Source of the DNA: DATAEG01 sp963703085
GTDB taxonomy: Bacteria > Actinomycetota > Actinomycetes > Mycobacteriales > Jatrophihabitantaceae
Assembly: GCA_963703085.1 (NCBI GenBank)
Contig: OY969789.1
Span: 3,286,001 to 3,350,000 of the forward strand
Length of the DNA stretch: 64,000 bases
Direction: 5' to 3'
The position numbers were made by a program, and so were the translations under genes. The notes under the pieces are model-generated. The model searched no databases, was not told the origin of the DNA, and saw only the letters and a list, made by a program, of their open reading frames with translations. Below are positions 16,800 through 25,403 of this stretch, in pieces; the stretch's first letter is position 1, and every line of letters begins with the position of its first letter.

Positions 16800-17507
16800 C
16801 TAACCGCGGGGAAGGGCGGCGGAGAGGCGGCGGGCCGCGGCCAGCACGGCCGGAGCGAAGCGGACGCCGGGCGCCCGACCGAGGCGCTCGATCGGACCGC
16901 TGATCGAGATCGCCGCCACCACCGCGCCGACCCGGAAGACCGGGGCAGACACCGAGGCGACACCGGCTTCGCGCTGACCGATCGACTGCGCCCAGCCGCG
17001 GCGCCGCACATCCACCAGCTGGCGGGAGGTGAACTGGGCGACCGCCAACACATCGGCCACGGCATCGAGATCCTCCCAGGCGCACAGCACCTGGGCGCCG
17101 GATCCGGCGGTGAGCGGCAGGTGCGCACCGACCGGAACCGTTGTGCGCAGGCCGGTGGTCCGCTCAGCCACTGCGATGCAGACGCGGTCGCGCCCCTCTC
17201 GCCGGTACAGCTGCGCGCTCTCTCCGGTCTCGTCGCGCAACCAGGCGAGCGCGGGCGCGGCCGCATCGATGAGCACGTCGCTGACCGAGCCGGCGAGCTG
17301 CCCGAGTCGGGGGCCGAGCACGAACCGGCCGTCGCCGTCCCGGCCGAGGAGCTGATGGGCTTCCAGCGCGACCGCCAGGCGGTGCGCAGTGGCTCGCGGC
17401 AGATCGGTGCGTCCGACCAGATCGGCGAGAGATGCGGGCCCTTCGGCCACCGCATCCAGGATCGACACCGTCTTGTCAATGACGCCGATACCGCTATGCT
17501 GTCTCAT
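16800..17507 (-). CDS. ltbR: IclR-family regulator of leucine biosynthesis
   Basis: 235 aa. The N-terminal winged helix (about residues 8-65: KTVSILDAVAEGPASLADLV, LPRATAHRLAVALEAHQLL) is followed by the IclR effector domain (SAQLYRREGRDRVCIA, GSGAQVLCAW). Its position, divergent from leuCD, is the one known for LtbR in corynebacteria and NdgR in streptomycetes. Those proteins control leuCD and other amino-acid genes. The palindromic site at 17501-17538 covers its own start codon, which suggests autoregulation together with control of leuC. Confidence 0.9.
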   Translation of the reverse strand: MRQHSGIGVIDKTVSILDAVAEGPASLADLVGRTDLPRATAHRLAVALEAHQLLGRDGDGRFVLGPRLGQLAGSVSDVLIDAAAPALAWLRDETGESAQLYRREGRDRVCIAVAERTTGLRTTVPVGAHLPLTAGSGAQVLCAWEDLDAVADVLAVAQFTSRQLVDVRRRGWAQSIGQREAGVASVSAPVFRVGAVVAAISISGPIERLGRAPGVRFAPAVLAAARRLSAALPRG

Positions 17508-17538
17508 TAGACGATACTGTCATCTCGATATATGAGAC
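17501..17538. promoter_or_regulatory. Candidate LtbR/NdgR operator in the ltbR-leuC intergenic region
   Basis: GTCTCAT (17501-17507) and ATGAGAC (17532-17538) form a perfect 7-bp inverted repeat. Inside it, TCTCGATATATGAGA (17523-17537) is a near-palindrome, and the region is AT-rich compared with its surroundings. It covers the ltbR start and lies just ahead of leuC. IclR regulators of this subgroup bind such palindromes between these genes, so this is the best operator candidate; binding itself is inferred. Confidence 0.65.
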
Positions 17539-17575
17539 GCAAGTGGGTACGCCGGGCGTCTCCGGAGGGAATCCG

Positions 17576-18979
17576 ATGGGCCGCACGATGGCCGAGAAGC
17601 TGTGGGAGAGCCACCTCGTCCGGCAGGCTGCCGGCGAGCCGGACCTGCTCTACATAGACCTGCACCTGGTGCACGAGGTGACCAGCCCGCAGGCGTTCGA
17701 CGGGCTGCGGCTGGCTGGTCGGGGAGTGCGCCGACCGGACCTGACGCTGGCCACCGAGGATCACAACGTACCCACCGACTACGCGACCGGAGTGTTGCGG
17801 ATTGACGACCCGGTCAGCCGCACCCAGGTGGAGACGCTTAGGTCGAACTGCGCCGAATTCGGCGTCCCGCTCTACCCGATGGGCGATGCCGAGCAGGGCA
17901 TTGTGCATGTGATCAGCCCGCAGCTCGGAATGACCCAGCCCGGCATGACGATCGTGTGCGGTGACTCGCACACGTCGACGCACGGCGCGTTCGGCGCGCT
18001 CGCCTTCGGCATCGGCACCAGCCAGGTGGAACACGTGCTGGCCACGCAGACCCTGCCGATGGACCGGCCGCGCACCATGGCCGTCACGGTGGACGGCGAA
18101 CTGCCTCCCGGTGTCACGCCCAAGGACGTCATCCTCGCTGTGATCGCCGAGACCGGCACCGGCGGCGGTCAGGGCTACATGGTCGAGTACCGGGGCTCGG
18201 TGTTCCGGGACATGTCCATGGAAGGGCGCATGACGGTGTGCAACATGAGCATCGAGTGGGGCGCTCGGGCCGGCATGATCGCACCGGACGAGACGACCTT
18301 CGCGTATCTGAAGGACAAGCCACACGCACCCAAGGGCGCCGAGTGGGATGCGGCACTGGACTATTGGCGGTCGTTGACCACCGACCACGATGCCGGGTTC
18401 GACGCCGAGGTCGTCGTCGACGCCGCCACCCTGGCGCCGTTCGTCACCTGGGGTACCAACCCTGGTCAGGGCGCGCCGCTGACCGGCTCGGTGCCGGACC
18501 CCGACTCGTTCGACGCGGAGTCGGACAAGGTGTCGGCGCGCAAGGCCCTTACTTATATGGGGTTGTCGGCAGGTACCCCGCTGCGCCAGATCGCCGTCGA
18601 CACGGTGTTCCTCGGCTCCTGCACCAACGGGCGGATCGAAGACCTGCGTGCGGCAGCCGAAGTCATCCGCGACCGCCGGGTGGCCAGCGGGGTGCGGATG
18701 CTGGTCGTACCGGGATCGATGCGGGTCCGGGTCCAAGCCGAGCAGGAGGGCCTGCACGAGGTGTTCCTCGCCGCGGGCGCGGAATGGCGGCAGGCCGGCT
18801 GCTCGATGTGCCTCGGCATGAATCCCGATCAACTGGCGCCCGGCGAGCGGAGTGCATCGACGTCCAACCGCAACTTCGAAGGCCGGCAGGGCAAGGGCGG
18901 CCGCACCCACCTGGTGTCGCCGCTGGTTGCTGCGGCCACCGCAGTCAGCGGTCATCTCGCCAGCCCGGCAGATCTGTAA
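17576..18979 (+). CDS. leuC: 3-isopropylmalate dehydratase large subunit
   Basis: 467 aa from the ATG at 17576, behind GGAGGG; an upstream in-frame GTG at 17543 is less likely. This is an aconitase-family enzyme with a 4Fe-4S cluster: GSCTNGR near residue 347 and CSMCLGMNPD near 408-417 hold the three cluster cysteines. CGDSHTSTHGAFG and the N-terminal TEDHNVPT are conserved active-site parts. With LeuD it isomerises 2-isopropylmalate to 3-isopropylmalate in leucine synthesis. leuD follows after 12 bp. Confidence 0.97.
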   Translation: MGRTMAEKLWESHLVRQAAGEPDLLYIDLHLVHEVTSPQAFDGLRLAGRGVRRPDLTLATEDHNVPTDYATGVLRIDDPVSRTQVETLRSNCAEFGVPLYPMGDAEQGIVHVISPQLGMTQPGMTIVCGDSHTSTHGAFGALAFGIGTSQVEHVLATQTLPMDRPRTMAVTVDGELPPGVTPKDVILAVIAETGTGGGQGYMVEYRGSVFRDMSMEGRMTVCNMSIEWGARAGMIAPDETTFAYLKDKPHAPKGAEWDAALDYWRSLTTDHDAGFDAEVVVDAATLAPFVTWGTNPGQGAPLTGSVPDPDSFDAESDKVSARKALTYMGLSAGTPLRQIAVDTVFLGSCTNGRIEDLRAAAEVIRDRRVASGVRMLVVPGSMRVRVQAEQEGLHEVFLAAGAEWRQAGCSMCLGMNPDQLAPGERSASTSNRNFEGRQGKGGRTHLVSPLVAAATAVSGHLASPADL

Positions 18980-18991
18980 GGAGCCGCACCC

Positions 18992-19588
18992 ATGGACAAG
19001 TTCACCGTGCACACCGGCCGTGCGGTTCCGTTGCGCCGCAGCAATGTCGACACCGATCAGATCATCCCGGCCGTCTACCTGAAACGGGTCACCCGCACCG
19101 GGTTCGAGGACGGGCTGTTCAGTGCCTGGCGCGCGAACGAGCCGGACTTCGTGCTCAATCAGGACCAGTACGCGGGTGCCACGATTCTGGTCGCTGGACC
19201 GGACTTCGGCACCGGCTCCTCGCGCGAGCACGCCGTCTGGGCATTGCAGAACTACGGTTTCAAGGTTGTCATCGCGCCCCGCTTCGGTGACATCTTCCGG
19301 GGCAACTCGTTGAAGGCCGGTCTGCTCACCGTGCTGCTCGCGGAGAAGGTCGTGCAGCGGCTGTGGGACGACATCGAGCGAGAGCCGAATCTCGAGATCA
19401 CCATCGACCTGGTCGAGCGTCTCGTCCAATGGAGCGGCGAGCTGCATCACTTCGAGTTGGACGATTACACCCGCTGGCGCTTGATGGAGGGGCTGGACGA
19501 TATCGGCCTGACCCTGCGTCAGATCGACGCGATCGATGCCTACGAGCCACGCCGGCAGCCCTGGCTGCCGACCAGCATCGCGACCTGA
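18992..19588 (+). CDS. leuD: 3-isopropylmalate dehydratase small subunit
   Basis: 198 aa. The swivelling aconitase domain is clear: NVDTDQIIPAVYLKR (about residues 15-29), GPDFGTGSSREHAVWAL (about 69-85) and APRFGDIFRGNSLKAGLL. It forms the active heterodimer with LeuC. It starts 12 bp after leuC behind AAGGAG, so it belongs to the same operon. Length is standard for the family. Confidence 0.97.
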   Translation: MDKFTVHTGRAVPLRRSNVDTDQIIPAVYLKRVTRTGFEDGLFSAWRANEPDFVLNQDQYAGATILVAGPDFGTGSSREHAVWALQNYGFKVVIAPRFGDIFRGNSLKAGLLTVLLAEKVVQRLWDDIEREPNLEITIDLVERLVQWSGELHHFELDDYTRWRLMEGLDDIGLTLRQIDAIDAYEPRRQPWLPTSIAT

Positions 19589-19669
19589 TCTGCGCGAACC
19601 CCTTTGCCGACAACGGCATCTGCGCGGATGAAGTGTGCGGAACGGCTCAGCTGACTCGGCGTGTTGTCG

Positions 19670-19698
19670 TTGTTTGCAGGTCTCGAAGCGCCTACCGT
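19670..19698 (+). promoter_or_regulatory. Possible hupB promoter
   Basis: TTGTTT (19670-19675) and TACCGT (19693-19698) are spaced by 17 bp in the 158-bp gap between leuD and hupB, about 50 bp before the hupB start. They resemble -35 and -10 elements loosely. A ribosome site GGGAGGA precedes the GTG. Confidence 0.35.
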
Positions 19699-19746
19699 CT
19701 CTCTCCGGCGGCCACAAAGGCCGAGTGGATTCATCCGGGAGGATAT

Positions 19747-20157
19747 GTGAACAAGTCCGAGTTTATCGAGGCGCTCGCCGCGCGCCTCGACGGTGACAAG
19801 AAGGCAGCTGCTGCCGCCGTCGACGGCGTGCTGCAGACGATCTACGCGACGGTTGCAAAGGGCGAGAAGGTGGCCCTGACCGGTTTCGGTTCGTTCGAGA
19901 AGCGCGTCCGTGCAGCTCGTACCGCCCGCAACCCTGCGACCGGCGCGTCGGTCAAGGTCAAGAAGACGTCGGTGCCGGCATTCCGCGCCGGAGCTGAGTT
20001 CAAGGCTGTCGCCAGTGGCGCCCGGAAGGTGGCTGCGGTGAAGGCCGTGAAGAAGGCTGCGCCGGCCAAGAAGACCGCTGCCAAGAAGGCCCCGGCGAAG
20101 AAGGCCCCGGCCCGCAAGGCCGCAGCCAAGAAAGCCCCGGCGAAGCGCACGCGCTGA
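19747..20157 (+). CDS. hupB: HU-family nucleoid protein with histone H1-like tail
   Basis: 136 aa from a GTG. Residues 1-90 are a normal HU fold: MNKSEFIEALAARL, GFGSFEKRVRAARTARNP (the DNA-intercalating arm) and VPAFRAGAEFK. Residues from about 98 to the end are a Lys/Ala/Pro-rich tail with several KKAPA or KKAAA repeats, like the tails of mycobacterial HupB and eukaryotic H1. It compacts and organises DNA; in mycobacteria the tail is acetylated and methylated. It is shorter than the 214-aa M. tuberculosis protein because of fewer repeats. Confidence 0.97.
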   Translation: MNKSEFIEALAARLDGDKKAAAAAVDGVLQTIYATVAKGEKVALTGFGSFEKRVRAARTARNPATGASVKVKKTSVPAFRAGAEFKAVASGARKVAAVKAVKKAAPAKKTAAKKAPAKKAPARKAAAKKAPAKRTR

Positions 20158-20173
20158 ACCGATCCGCACCACA

Positions 20174-20209
20174 ACCGATCCCGGTCCGCTCAGGCGGGCC
20201 GGGATCGGT
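20174..20209. terminator. Bidirectional hairpin terminator between hupB and mutT1
   Basis: ACCGATCCCGGTCCGC (20174-20189) pairs with GCGGGCCGGGATCGGT (20194-20209), with one T-G wobble and a TCAG loop. It sits 16 nt after the hupB stop and 14 nt before the stop of the converging mutT1 gene, so it can serve both. Confidence 0.85.
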
Positions 20210-20223
20210 CATGTGCTGCGCCG

Positions 20224-21087
20224 TTATCTCGGACGGCGGCGGTAGTAATCAGCGAAGACGACCTGGTGATCGGTCGAGAATCCCAACGCCCACAGCGAGC
20301 CTTTTCCCGTGTCTACGTCCGGGGCCGCCTTCAGGTCGGTGAGCAGGCCAGGAATGGCCAGACCCTGGCTGCACACATAACTCACCTGATGGGCCGCAGC
20401 CAGCCGGCGCAACGCCTCGGCCGCGCGCTCCGGTCGTGCTGCGTAGCCGTCGTCGGAGAGCTCGGGGGCCGGCTCTACCGGCAACCGCAGGTTCTTGCCG
20501 ACCGGGTCGGCGGTCTGCCAGCACCGCACCGGGCCGGCCGCGTACACCGCCTCCGGGGCGAACGCGGCAACAAGCTGCGCCATGTCGGCGGCGTCGCGCC
20601 GTCCGGCGCCGTCCAGCGGCCGAAGATGATCCGGACGATGCCACTGCGACCGCTTGCCGGCGCTCGCATGCCGAGCGAGCAAAACGATCGATGCGCAGCG
20701 CGGCGTGTCGAAAAATTTCTCGAGCAGGAGGCGATCGTCCCGGTACGACAGCGTGCGGGCCGCCCGCGGCGCGCCCATCCAGCGCATCTCGTCCACCTCG
20801 GCGGAGGGCTGAAACGAACCGGACAGGCTGCGCATCGACCAGTAGGTGACGTCCTTCGTCCCGCCGGTTGTCTCGTACGAGAGGGTGGCCAGCCGATCCT
20901 GCACCGCCACCGTCAAGCCGGTCTCCTCATGGACCTCCCGGATGGCGCCGGTCATGGCGCGCTCACCCGGCTTGACCTTGCCTTTGGGCAACGTCCAATC
21001 GTCGTAGCGAGGACGGTGGATGACCGCCACCTTCAGCCGCTGCCGCCCCTGGCGCCAGACGACTCCGCCGGCTGCGTTCGTCGGCAT
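20224..21087 (-). CDS. mutT1: Nudix hydrolase with phosphoglycerate-mutase-like domain (MutT1)
   Basis: 287 aa from the ATG at 21087, 5 nt after the ppk stop. The N-terminal Nudix box is GKVKPGERAMTGAIREVHEE (about residues 35-54). The C-terminal half is a histidine-phosphatase-like module beginning VLLARHASAG (RHA in place of RHG) near 136. This two-domain layout is that of mycobacterial MutT1 (Rv2985), which degrades 8-oxo-(d)GTP and diadenosine polyphosphates. Expression with ppk is probable. Confidence 0.9.
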   Translation of the reverse strand: MPTNAAGGVVWRQGRQRLKVAVIHRPRYDDWTLPKGKVKPGERAMTGAIREVHEETGLTVAVQDRLATLSYETTGGTKDVTYWSMRSLSGSFQPSAEVDEMRWMGAPRAARTLSYRDDRLLLEKFFDTPRCASIVLLARHASAGKRSQWHRPDHLRPLDGAGRRDAADMAQLVAAFAPEAVYAAGPVRCWQTADPVGKNLRLPVEPAPELSDDGYAARPERAAEALRRLAAAHQVSYVCSQGLAIPGLLTDLKAAPDVDTGKGSLWALGFSTDHQVVFADYYRRRPR

Positions 21088-21092
21088 CCTGG

Positions 21093-23273
21093 TTACTCGG
21101 AGCGGGCCAGCAGCTTCATCAGCCGCTGCTGGTAGTCGGCGCCGGTGGGGGCGCCTACCCGGATCCACCGGTCGTCGGACTGCAGGTCCCAACCCGCTGT
21201 CTCGTCGCTGAACGCAGAGTCCAAGCAGTACCGCAAGTGGTCGGTCGCCGCCTTGTCGTGGACTCCGACGAGCACCTCGATGCGCCGGTCGAGGTTGCGG
21301 TGCATCAGATCTGCCGAGCCGATCCAATACTCGGGGGAGCCGTCACCGGCGAAGTAGTAGATGCGCGAGTGTTCCAGAAACTGCCCGAGGATCGAACGCA
21401 CCCTGATGTTCTCCGAGAGGCCGGGGACGCCGGCCTTGATCGCGCAGAACGTCCGCACCAGCAGCTCGACCCGGACACCGGCCTGCGACGCGCGGTAGAG
21501 CGCGTCGATGGTCTGCTCGTCGACGAGGTGGTTCGTCTTGACCTGGATGTGCCCGCCGCGCCCTGCCCGGGCGAGTTCGGTCTCGCGCTGGATGCGTTCG
21601 ACCAGGCCGGTGCGCACGCCACGCGGTGCCACGAGCAGCGAACGGTAGTCGGTCTGCAGGGAGTAGCCGGTGAGCACGTTGAACAGGTCGGTCAGATCGG
21701 CGCAGATGTCTTCGTCCGCGGTGAACAGGCCGAGATCCTCATACAGCCGTGCGGTCTTCGGGTTGTAGTTGCCGGTGCCGATGTGCGCATAACGCCTGAG
21801 CTGGTTGCCCTCCTGACGCACCACCAGCGAGGTCTTGCAGTGCGTCTTCAATCCGACCAGCCCGTACACGACGTGGCACCCGGCGCGCTCCAACGCGCGG
21901 GCCCACTTGATGTTGGCCTGCTCGTCGAAGCGGGCCTTGATCTCGACCAGCACGACGACCTGCTTGCCGGCCTCGGCGGCATCGATCAGCGCGTCGACGA
22001 TGGGGGAGTCACCGGAGGTCCGGTAGAGCGTCTGCTTGATCGCCAGCACCCGAGGATCAGCGGCGGCCTGTTCGATGAAGCGCTGCACACTGGTGGCGAA
22101 CGACTCGTAGGGATGGTGCACGAGCACGTCGCCCTCGCGCAGCGTGGCAAACACCGACTTAGGTGTCTCACCCTCGGCAAAGCGCGGATGGGTGGACGGA
22201 ACGAACGGCTTGTCCTTCAACCCGGGTCGATCCAGGTCCCACACCTGCCACAGGGCAGTGAGATCGAGCAGGCCGGGTAGGCGTTGCACGTCCTCCGGAT
22301 TGATCTCGATCTCGCTCATCAGCAATGCGAGGACTTCGTCGTCGATGTCTTCGGCGACTTCGAGCCGGACTGCCGGGCCGAATCGGCGCCGGGCCAGTTC
22401 ACGCTCGAGGGCCTGCAACAAGTCTTCGTCGCGATCCTCCTCGACTTCGAAGTCCGCGTTTCGGGTGACCCGGAACAGATGGTGCTGCACTACCTGCATG
22501 CCGGGGAACAACATCGGCAGGTGCGCTGCGATCAAGTCCTCCAACGGGAGGAACTCGGCTTCCACGGCCGTCTGTGACACCACCACGAAGCGCGGCACAT
22601 TGTTGGGCACCTTGATCCGGGCGAACCGCTCGGTGTCGGATTCCGGCTCGCGCACGAGCACCGCGAGGTTCAGCGACAGTCCGGAGATGTACGGGAACGG
22701 GTGCGCCGGATCTACTGCCAGTGGAGTGAGCAGCGGAAAGACCTTGGACTCGAAATACTCGGCAAGCCGGGCCTGCTCCTCGTCGTCGAGCTGGTCCCAG
22801 CGGCGCAGGTGGATGCCCTCGGCGTCCAAGGCCGGTTCGATGTCGTCACCGAAGCAGCGGGCATGGCGCAAGGCCAGCTCGCGAGAGCGCTCGGCGATCT
22901 TGCTGAGGGTCCCGCTCGGGCTCAGCCCGTCCGGCGAGCGCATCGTCAGGCCCATCTCGTTGCGCCGTTTCAGCCCGGCCACCCGGACCATGTAGAACTC
23001 GTCGAGGTTGCTGGCGAAGAAGGCCAGGAACTTGGCCCGCTCCAGCAGCGGTTGCCGACGGTCTTCGGCCTGGGCCAGCACCCGCGCGTCGTAGTTCAGC
23101 CAGGAGATCTCCCGATTGCCGTACCTGTCGTCGGGCAGGTCTGGTTCGTGCGTGGTCTGTCCCGAGTCGAGGTCGCCTTCCGGGACGGAGTCCACGGGGT
23201 CCAGGGCGACGGGGCGGACGGAGTCCGCGGACTCCGCCAGTCCGAGCTGCTGCGCAGCGTGCATGCCGGTCAT
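21093..23273 (-). CDS. ppk: Polyphosphate kinase 1
   Basis: 726 aa, full length. The N-terminal domain begins NREISWLNYDARVLAQAED (about residues 52-70). The catalytic half shows HPYESFATSVQRFIEQAA, IKQTLYRTSGDSPIV, VEIKARFDEQANI, GLKTHCKTSLVVR (with the His that becomes phosphorylated) and YAHIGTGNYNP. The enzyme reversibly makes polyphosphate from ATP at the membrane. The first residues (MTGMHAAQQLGL...) are variable and the start is not certain. It leads mutT1. Confidence 0.97.
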   Translation of the reverse strand: MTGMHAAQQLGLAESADSVRPVALDPVDSVPEGDLDSGQTTHEPDLPDDRYGNREISWLNYDARVLAQAEDRRQPLLERAKFLAFFASNLDEFYMVRVAGLKRRNEMGLTMRSPDGLSPSGTLSKIAERSRELALRHARCFGDDIEPALDAEGIHLRRWDQLDDEEQARLAEYFESKVFPLLTPLAVDPAHPFPYISGLSLNLAVLVREPESDTERFARIKVPNNVPRFVVVSQTAVEAEFLPLEDLIAAHLPMLFPGMQVVQHHLFRVTRNADFEVEEDRDEDLLQALERELARRRFGPAVRLEVAEDIDDEVLALLMSEIEINPEDVQRLPGLLDLTALWQVWDLDRPGLKDKPFVPSTHPRFAEGETPKSVFATLREGDVLVHHPYESFATSVQRFIEQAAADPRVLAIKQTLYRTSGDSPIVDALIDAAEAGKQVVVLVEIKARFDEQANIKWARALERAGCHVVYGLVGLKTHCKTSLVVRQEGNQLRRYAHIGTGNYNPKTARLYEDLGLFTADEDICADLTDLFNVLTGYSLQTDYRSLLVAPRGVRTGLVERIQRETELARAGRGGHIQVKTNHLVDEQTIDALYRASQAGVRVELLVRTFCAIKAGVPGLSENIRVRSILGQFLEHSRIYYFAGDGSPEYWIGSADLMHRNLDRRIEVLVGVHDKAATDHLRYCLDSAFSDETAGWDLQSDDRWIRVGAPTGADYQQRLMKLLARSE

Positions 23274-23347
23274 TGGGCAATGATGCCGCCTGAAGGTGAA
23301 CAGCAGGCAACTCGTGGCGCCAGATACCCCGCGCTACGCTGCCGGCC

Positions 23348-23944
23348 GTGCCCGAGCCGGACGTCCAGCCGATCACCGACCGCCGGGCGGCCGCGTCGAT
23401 TCTGGCCAGGGCGTTCCGGGACGATCCGGTGATGGCCTGGATGATGCCCACCCGGCGGCAGAGCAGGCTGCGCCACTTCTTCCGCGGACTGCTGCGCTAC
23501 TACGTCCCCGAGGGCGCCTGTGCGGTGACCACCGACGGCAGCGCGGCCGCCCTGTGGGTCCCGCCGGGAAAGGTGGTGCCGCCGCTCGGTCGGCAGCTGG
23601 CCGCGCTACCGCTGCTCGCCGCCGCAGCCGGTCGGCGCATCGGCGAGGCGGGCCGCACGTTCGAGACGGCGCAGCGGCTGCATCCGAAAGAGCCGTTCTG
23701 GTACCTCATTGCGATCGGCACCGTTCCGGAGATGCAGGGTCGGGGACGCGGGTCGCTGTTGCTGCGCAGCCGGCTGACAGCCGTCGACGAGGCAGCGCTG
23801 CCCGCGTATCTCGAGTCGAGCAACGAGGCGAACATCCCGTTCTACAACAGGCACGGCTTCGAGGTGGTCAACTCCCTCGATCTGACCGACGGTGTCCGCG
23901 AGTGGGGGATGCTGCGTCCCGCCCGCCGGCGCGCGGGCGACTGA
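23348..23944 (+). CDS. GNAT-family N-acetyltransferase
   Basis: 198 aa from a GTG, divergent from ppk. PITDRRAAASILARAFRDDPVMAWM opens the fold. The acetyl-CoA loop is IGTVPEMQGRGRGSLLL (about residues 123-139: Q-x-x-G-x-G). The end, YLESSNEANIPFYNRHGFEVV, is typical of this actinobacterial group. The substrate is unknown. Its stop abuts the converging cofC stop directly (23944/23945). Confidence 0.85.
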   Translation: MPEPDVQPITDRRAAASILARAFRDDPVMAWMMPTRRQSRLRHFFRGLLRYYVPEGACAVTTDGSAAALWVPPGKVVPPLGRQLAALPLLAAAAGRRIGEAGRTFETAQRLHPKEPFWYLIAIGTVPEMQGRGRGSLLLRSRLTAVDEAALPAYLESSNEANIPFYNRHGFEVVNSLDLTDGVREWGMLRPARRRAGD

Positions 23945-24574
23945 TCAGGCCGGCCGGCGGCCGCGGTCCTGACCGGTAGCCGTCGTCTCGATCCCGGGCA
24001 GCAGCAGCACTTGGGCCAGATCGTCGGCGGTGTCCACGTCCCACTGCAGGCCCTCGTCGGCCGGCAGCGCGATCGCACCGGAAACGAGGTGCCGTTGGGC
24101 CGAGCCCGCGCCGAACTGGGGGTCCAGTGTCTGACCGTCTCGAGCGACGAGCATGGTCGTCCCGGTGCCGGTGTGATCGACGACCACCCCTCGCGCGGCA
24201 CCACCCAGGCCGTCGAGAGCTGCGTCGAACGCGGGACCGGTCGCTGCCGGGAGGTCGCCGACCACGGCCAGCACGCCGTCCGCCGGCCACTTCTGCACAG
24301 CGTGTTCGGCGGCCTGCCGCAGGGCTGCGTTCAGTCCTGGCTGCGCCTCGAGCACGGTCTCGAAAGCGAACCGGGCCGCCCAGTCCAGCGAGCCCCGATC
24401 CGGGCTGACCACGAGCACCCGCTCGATCGAGCGGCTGGCCTGCAGGGCGCGTGCGGTATCGGTGCGCAGCGCGATCACCAGCGCGGCATGCTCTGCGGCA
24501 GTCGTGGACGCGGGTCGTAACCGGCTCTTCGCCGAACGGATCGGCGCCAGCGGCAAGAGGGCGGTCCACGGCAT
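23945..24574 (-). CDS. cofC: 2-phospho-L-lactate / phosphoenolpyruvate guanylyltransferase (F420 biosynthesis)
   Basis: 209 aa from the ATG at 24574; a GTG 18 bp upstream is an alternative start. The nucleotidyltransferase opening is LLPLAPIRSAKSRL (about residues 6-19), with VLVVSPD, the GTP-binding VVGDLPAAT and DVDTADDL near the C-terminus. CofC/FbiD uses GTP to activate 2-phospholactate or, in mycobacteria, phosphoenolpyruvate for coenzyme F420 synthesis. The place beside plsC/gpsA/ddl matches mycobacterial Rv2983. The other F420 genes (fbiA/B/C) are not in this window. Confidence 0.88.
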   Translation of the reverse strand: MPWTALLPLAPIRSAKSRLRPASTTAAEHAALVIALRTDTARALQASRSIERVLVVSPDRGSLDWAARFAFETVLEAQPGLNAALRQAAEHAVQKWPADGVLAVVGDLPAATGPAFDAALDGLGGAARGVVVDHTGTGTTMLVARDGQTLDPQFGAGSAQRHLVSGAIALPADEGLQWDVDTADDLAQVLLLPGIETTATGQDRGRRPA

Positions 24575-24668
24575 GATGAACGATGGTGTCACGGCCCATC
24601 TAGGGTGGGTCGACCGGCGTGGGCGGCCTCGCCCGCGCGAACAGCCGAGACGTGGCGGGAGTGTGCGA

Positions 24669-25403
24669 GTGGGTCGTCCCAAGCCACCGGTCGGCCTCTT
24701 CATGCGGACTCTGGCGGTTCTCGTAGTGGCGATCACGACGAGCCTGTTCAAGCGTAGCTGGCGCAATCTGGACGGGATCCCGCAGCACGGCCCGGCGATC
24801 ATCGCGGTGAACCACGTCTCCTATATCGACCCGTTCGTGGTCGCGCGGTTCGTGTGGGACGCCGGGCGCGTCCCGCGGTACCTCGCCAAGAGCTCCTTGT
24901 TCGACATCCCGGTGGTCGGCTGGGTGATCGGCAAAGCGGGGCAGATCCCGGTCAAGCGCGGCACCCGTACCGCGGCCCAGTCACTGACCGAGGCGCAGCA
25001 GGCGCTGCAGGCCGGCGAGGTCGTCACCGTCTACCCCGAGGGGACCGTCACCCGCGACCCGGATTTCTGGCCGATGAGTGCGAAGACCGGACTGGCTCGC
25101 TTGGCGCTGCTGATGCCCGACGTGCCGGTGATCCCGGTCGGCCAGTGGGGCGCGCAGTACAGCGTCGACTACTACAACAAGAGGTTCCGGCCCTTCCCCC
25201 GAAAGACGGTCACCATGTCTGTGGGCGCTCCGGTAGAGCTGTCCCGGTTCCGCGGCGCCGAGCCCACTACGCAGACCTTGCGGCAGATCAGCGACACGGT
25301 GATGATCGCGGTCCGTGACGAGGTCGCCGCCATTCGCGGCATCCCGGCCCCGACGGAGTTCAGCAAGCCACCGGCCGGCAAGCGTAATGGCCGCGCCGCA
25401 TGA
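24669..25403 (+). CDS. plsC: 1-acylglycerol-3-phosphate O-acyltransferase-like protein
   Basis: 244 aa from a GTG at 24669 with GGGAG 7 nt upstream; an ATG at 24702 is the alternative. Acyltransferase motifs are NHVSYIDP (H-x4-D), VPRYLAKSSLF, GQIPVKRGTR and VYPEGTVTRD. It acylates lysophosphatidate or a related glycerolipid at the inner membrane face; an N-terminal hydrophobic stretch supports membrane association. Its stop overlaps gpsA (ATGA), the enzyme that supplies glycerol-3-phosphate, so the two form a phospholipid precursor unit. Confidence 0.9.
   Translation: MGRPKPPVGLFMRTLAVLVVAITTSLFKRSWRNLDGIPQHGPAIIAVNHVSYIDPFVVARFVWDAGRVPRYLAKSSLFDIPVVGWVIGKAGQIPVKRGTRTAAQSLTEAQQALQAGEVVTVYPEGTVTRDPDFWPMSAKTGLARLALLMPDVPVIPVGQWGAQYSVDYYNKRFRPFPRKTVTMSVGAPVELSRFRGAEPTTQTLRQISDTVMIAVRDEVAAIRGIPAPTEFSKPPAGKRNGRAA

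Noticed and set aside
17507..19717. 736-codon minus-strand open frame across leuC and leuD
   Set aside because: Antisense to two well-supported leucine genes and without any recognisable domain.
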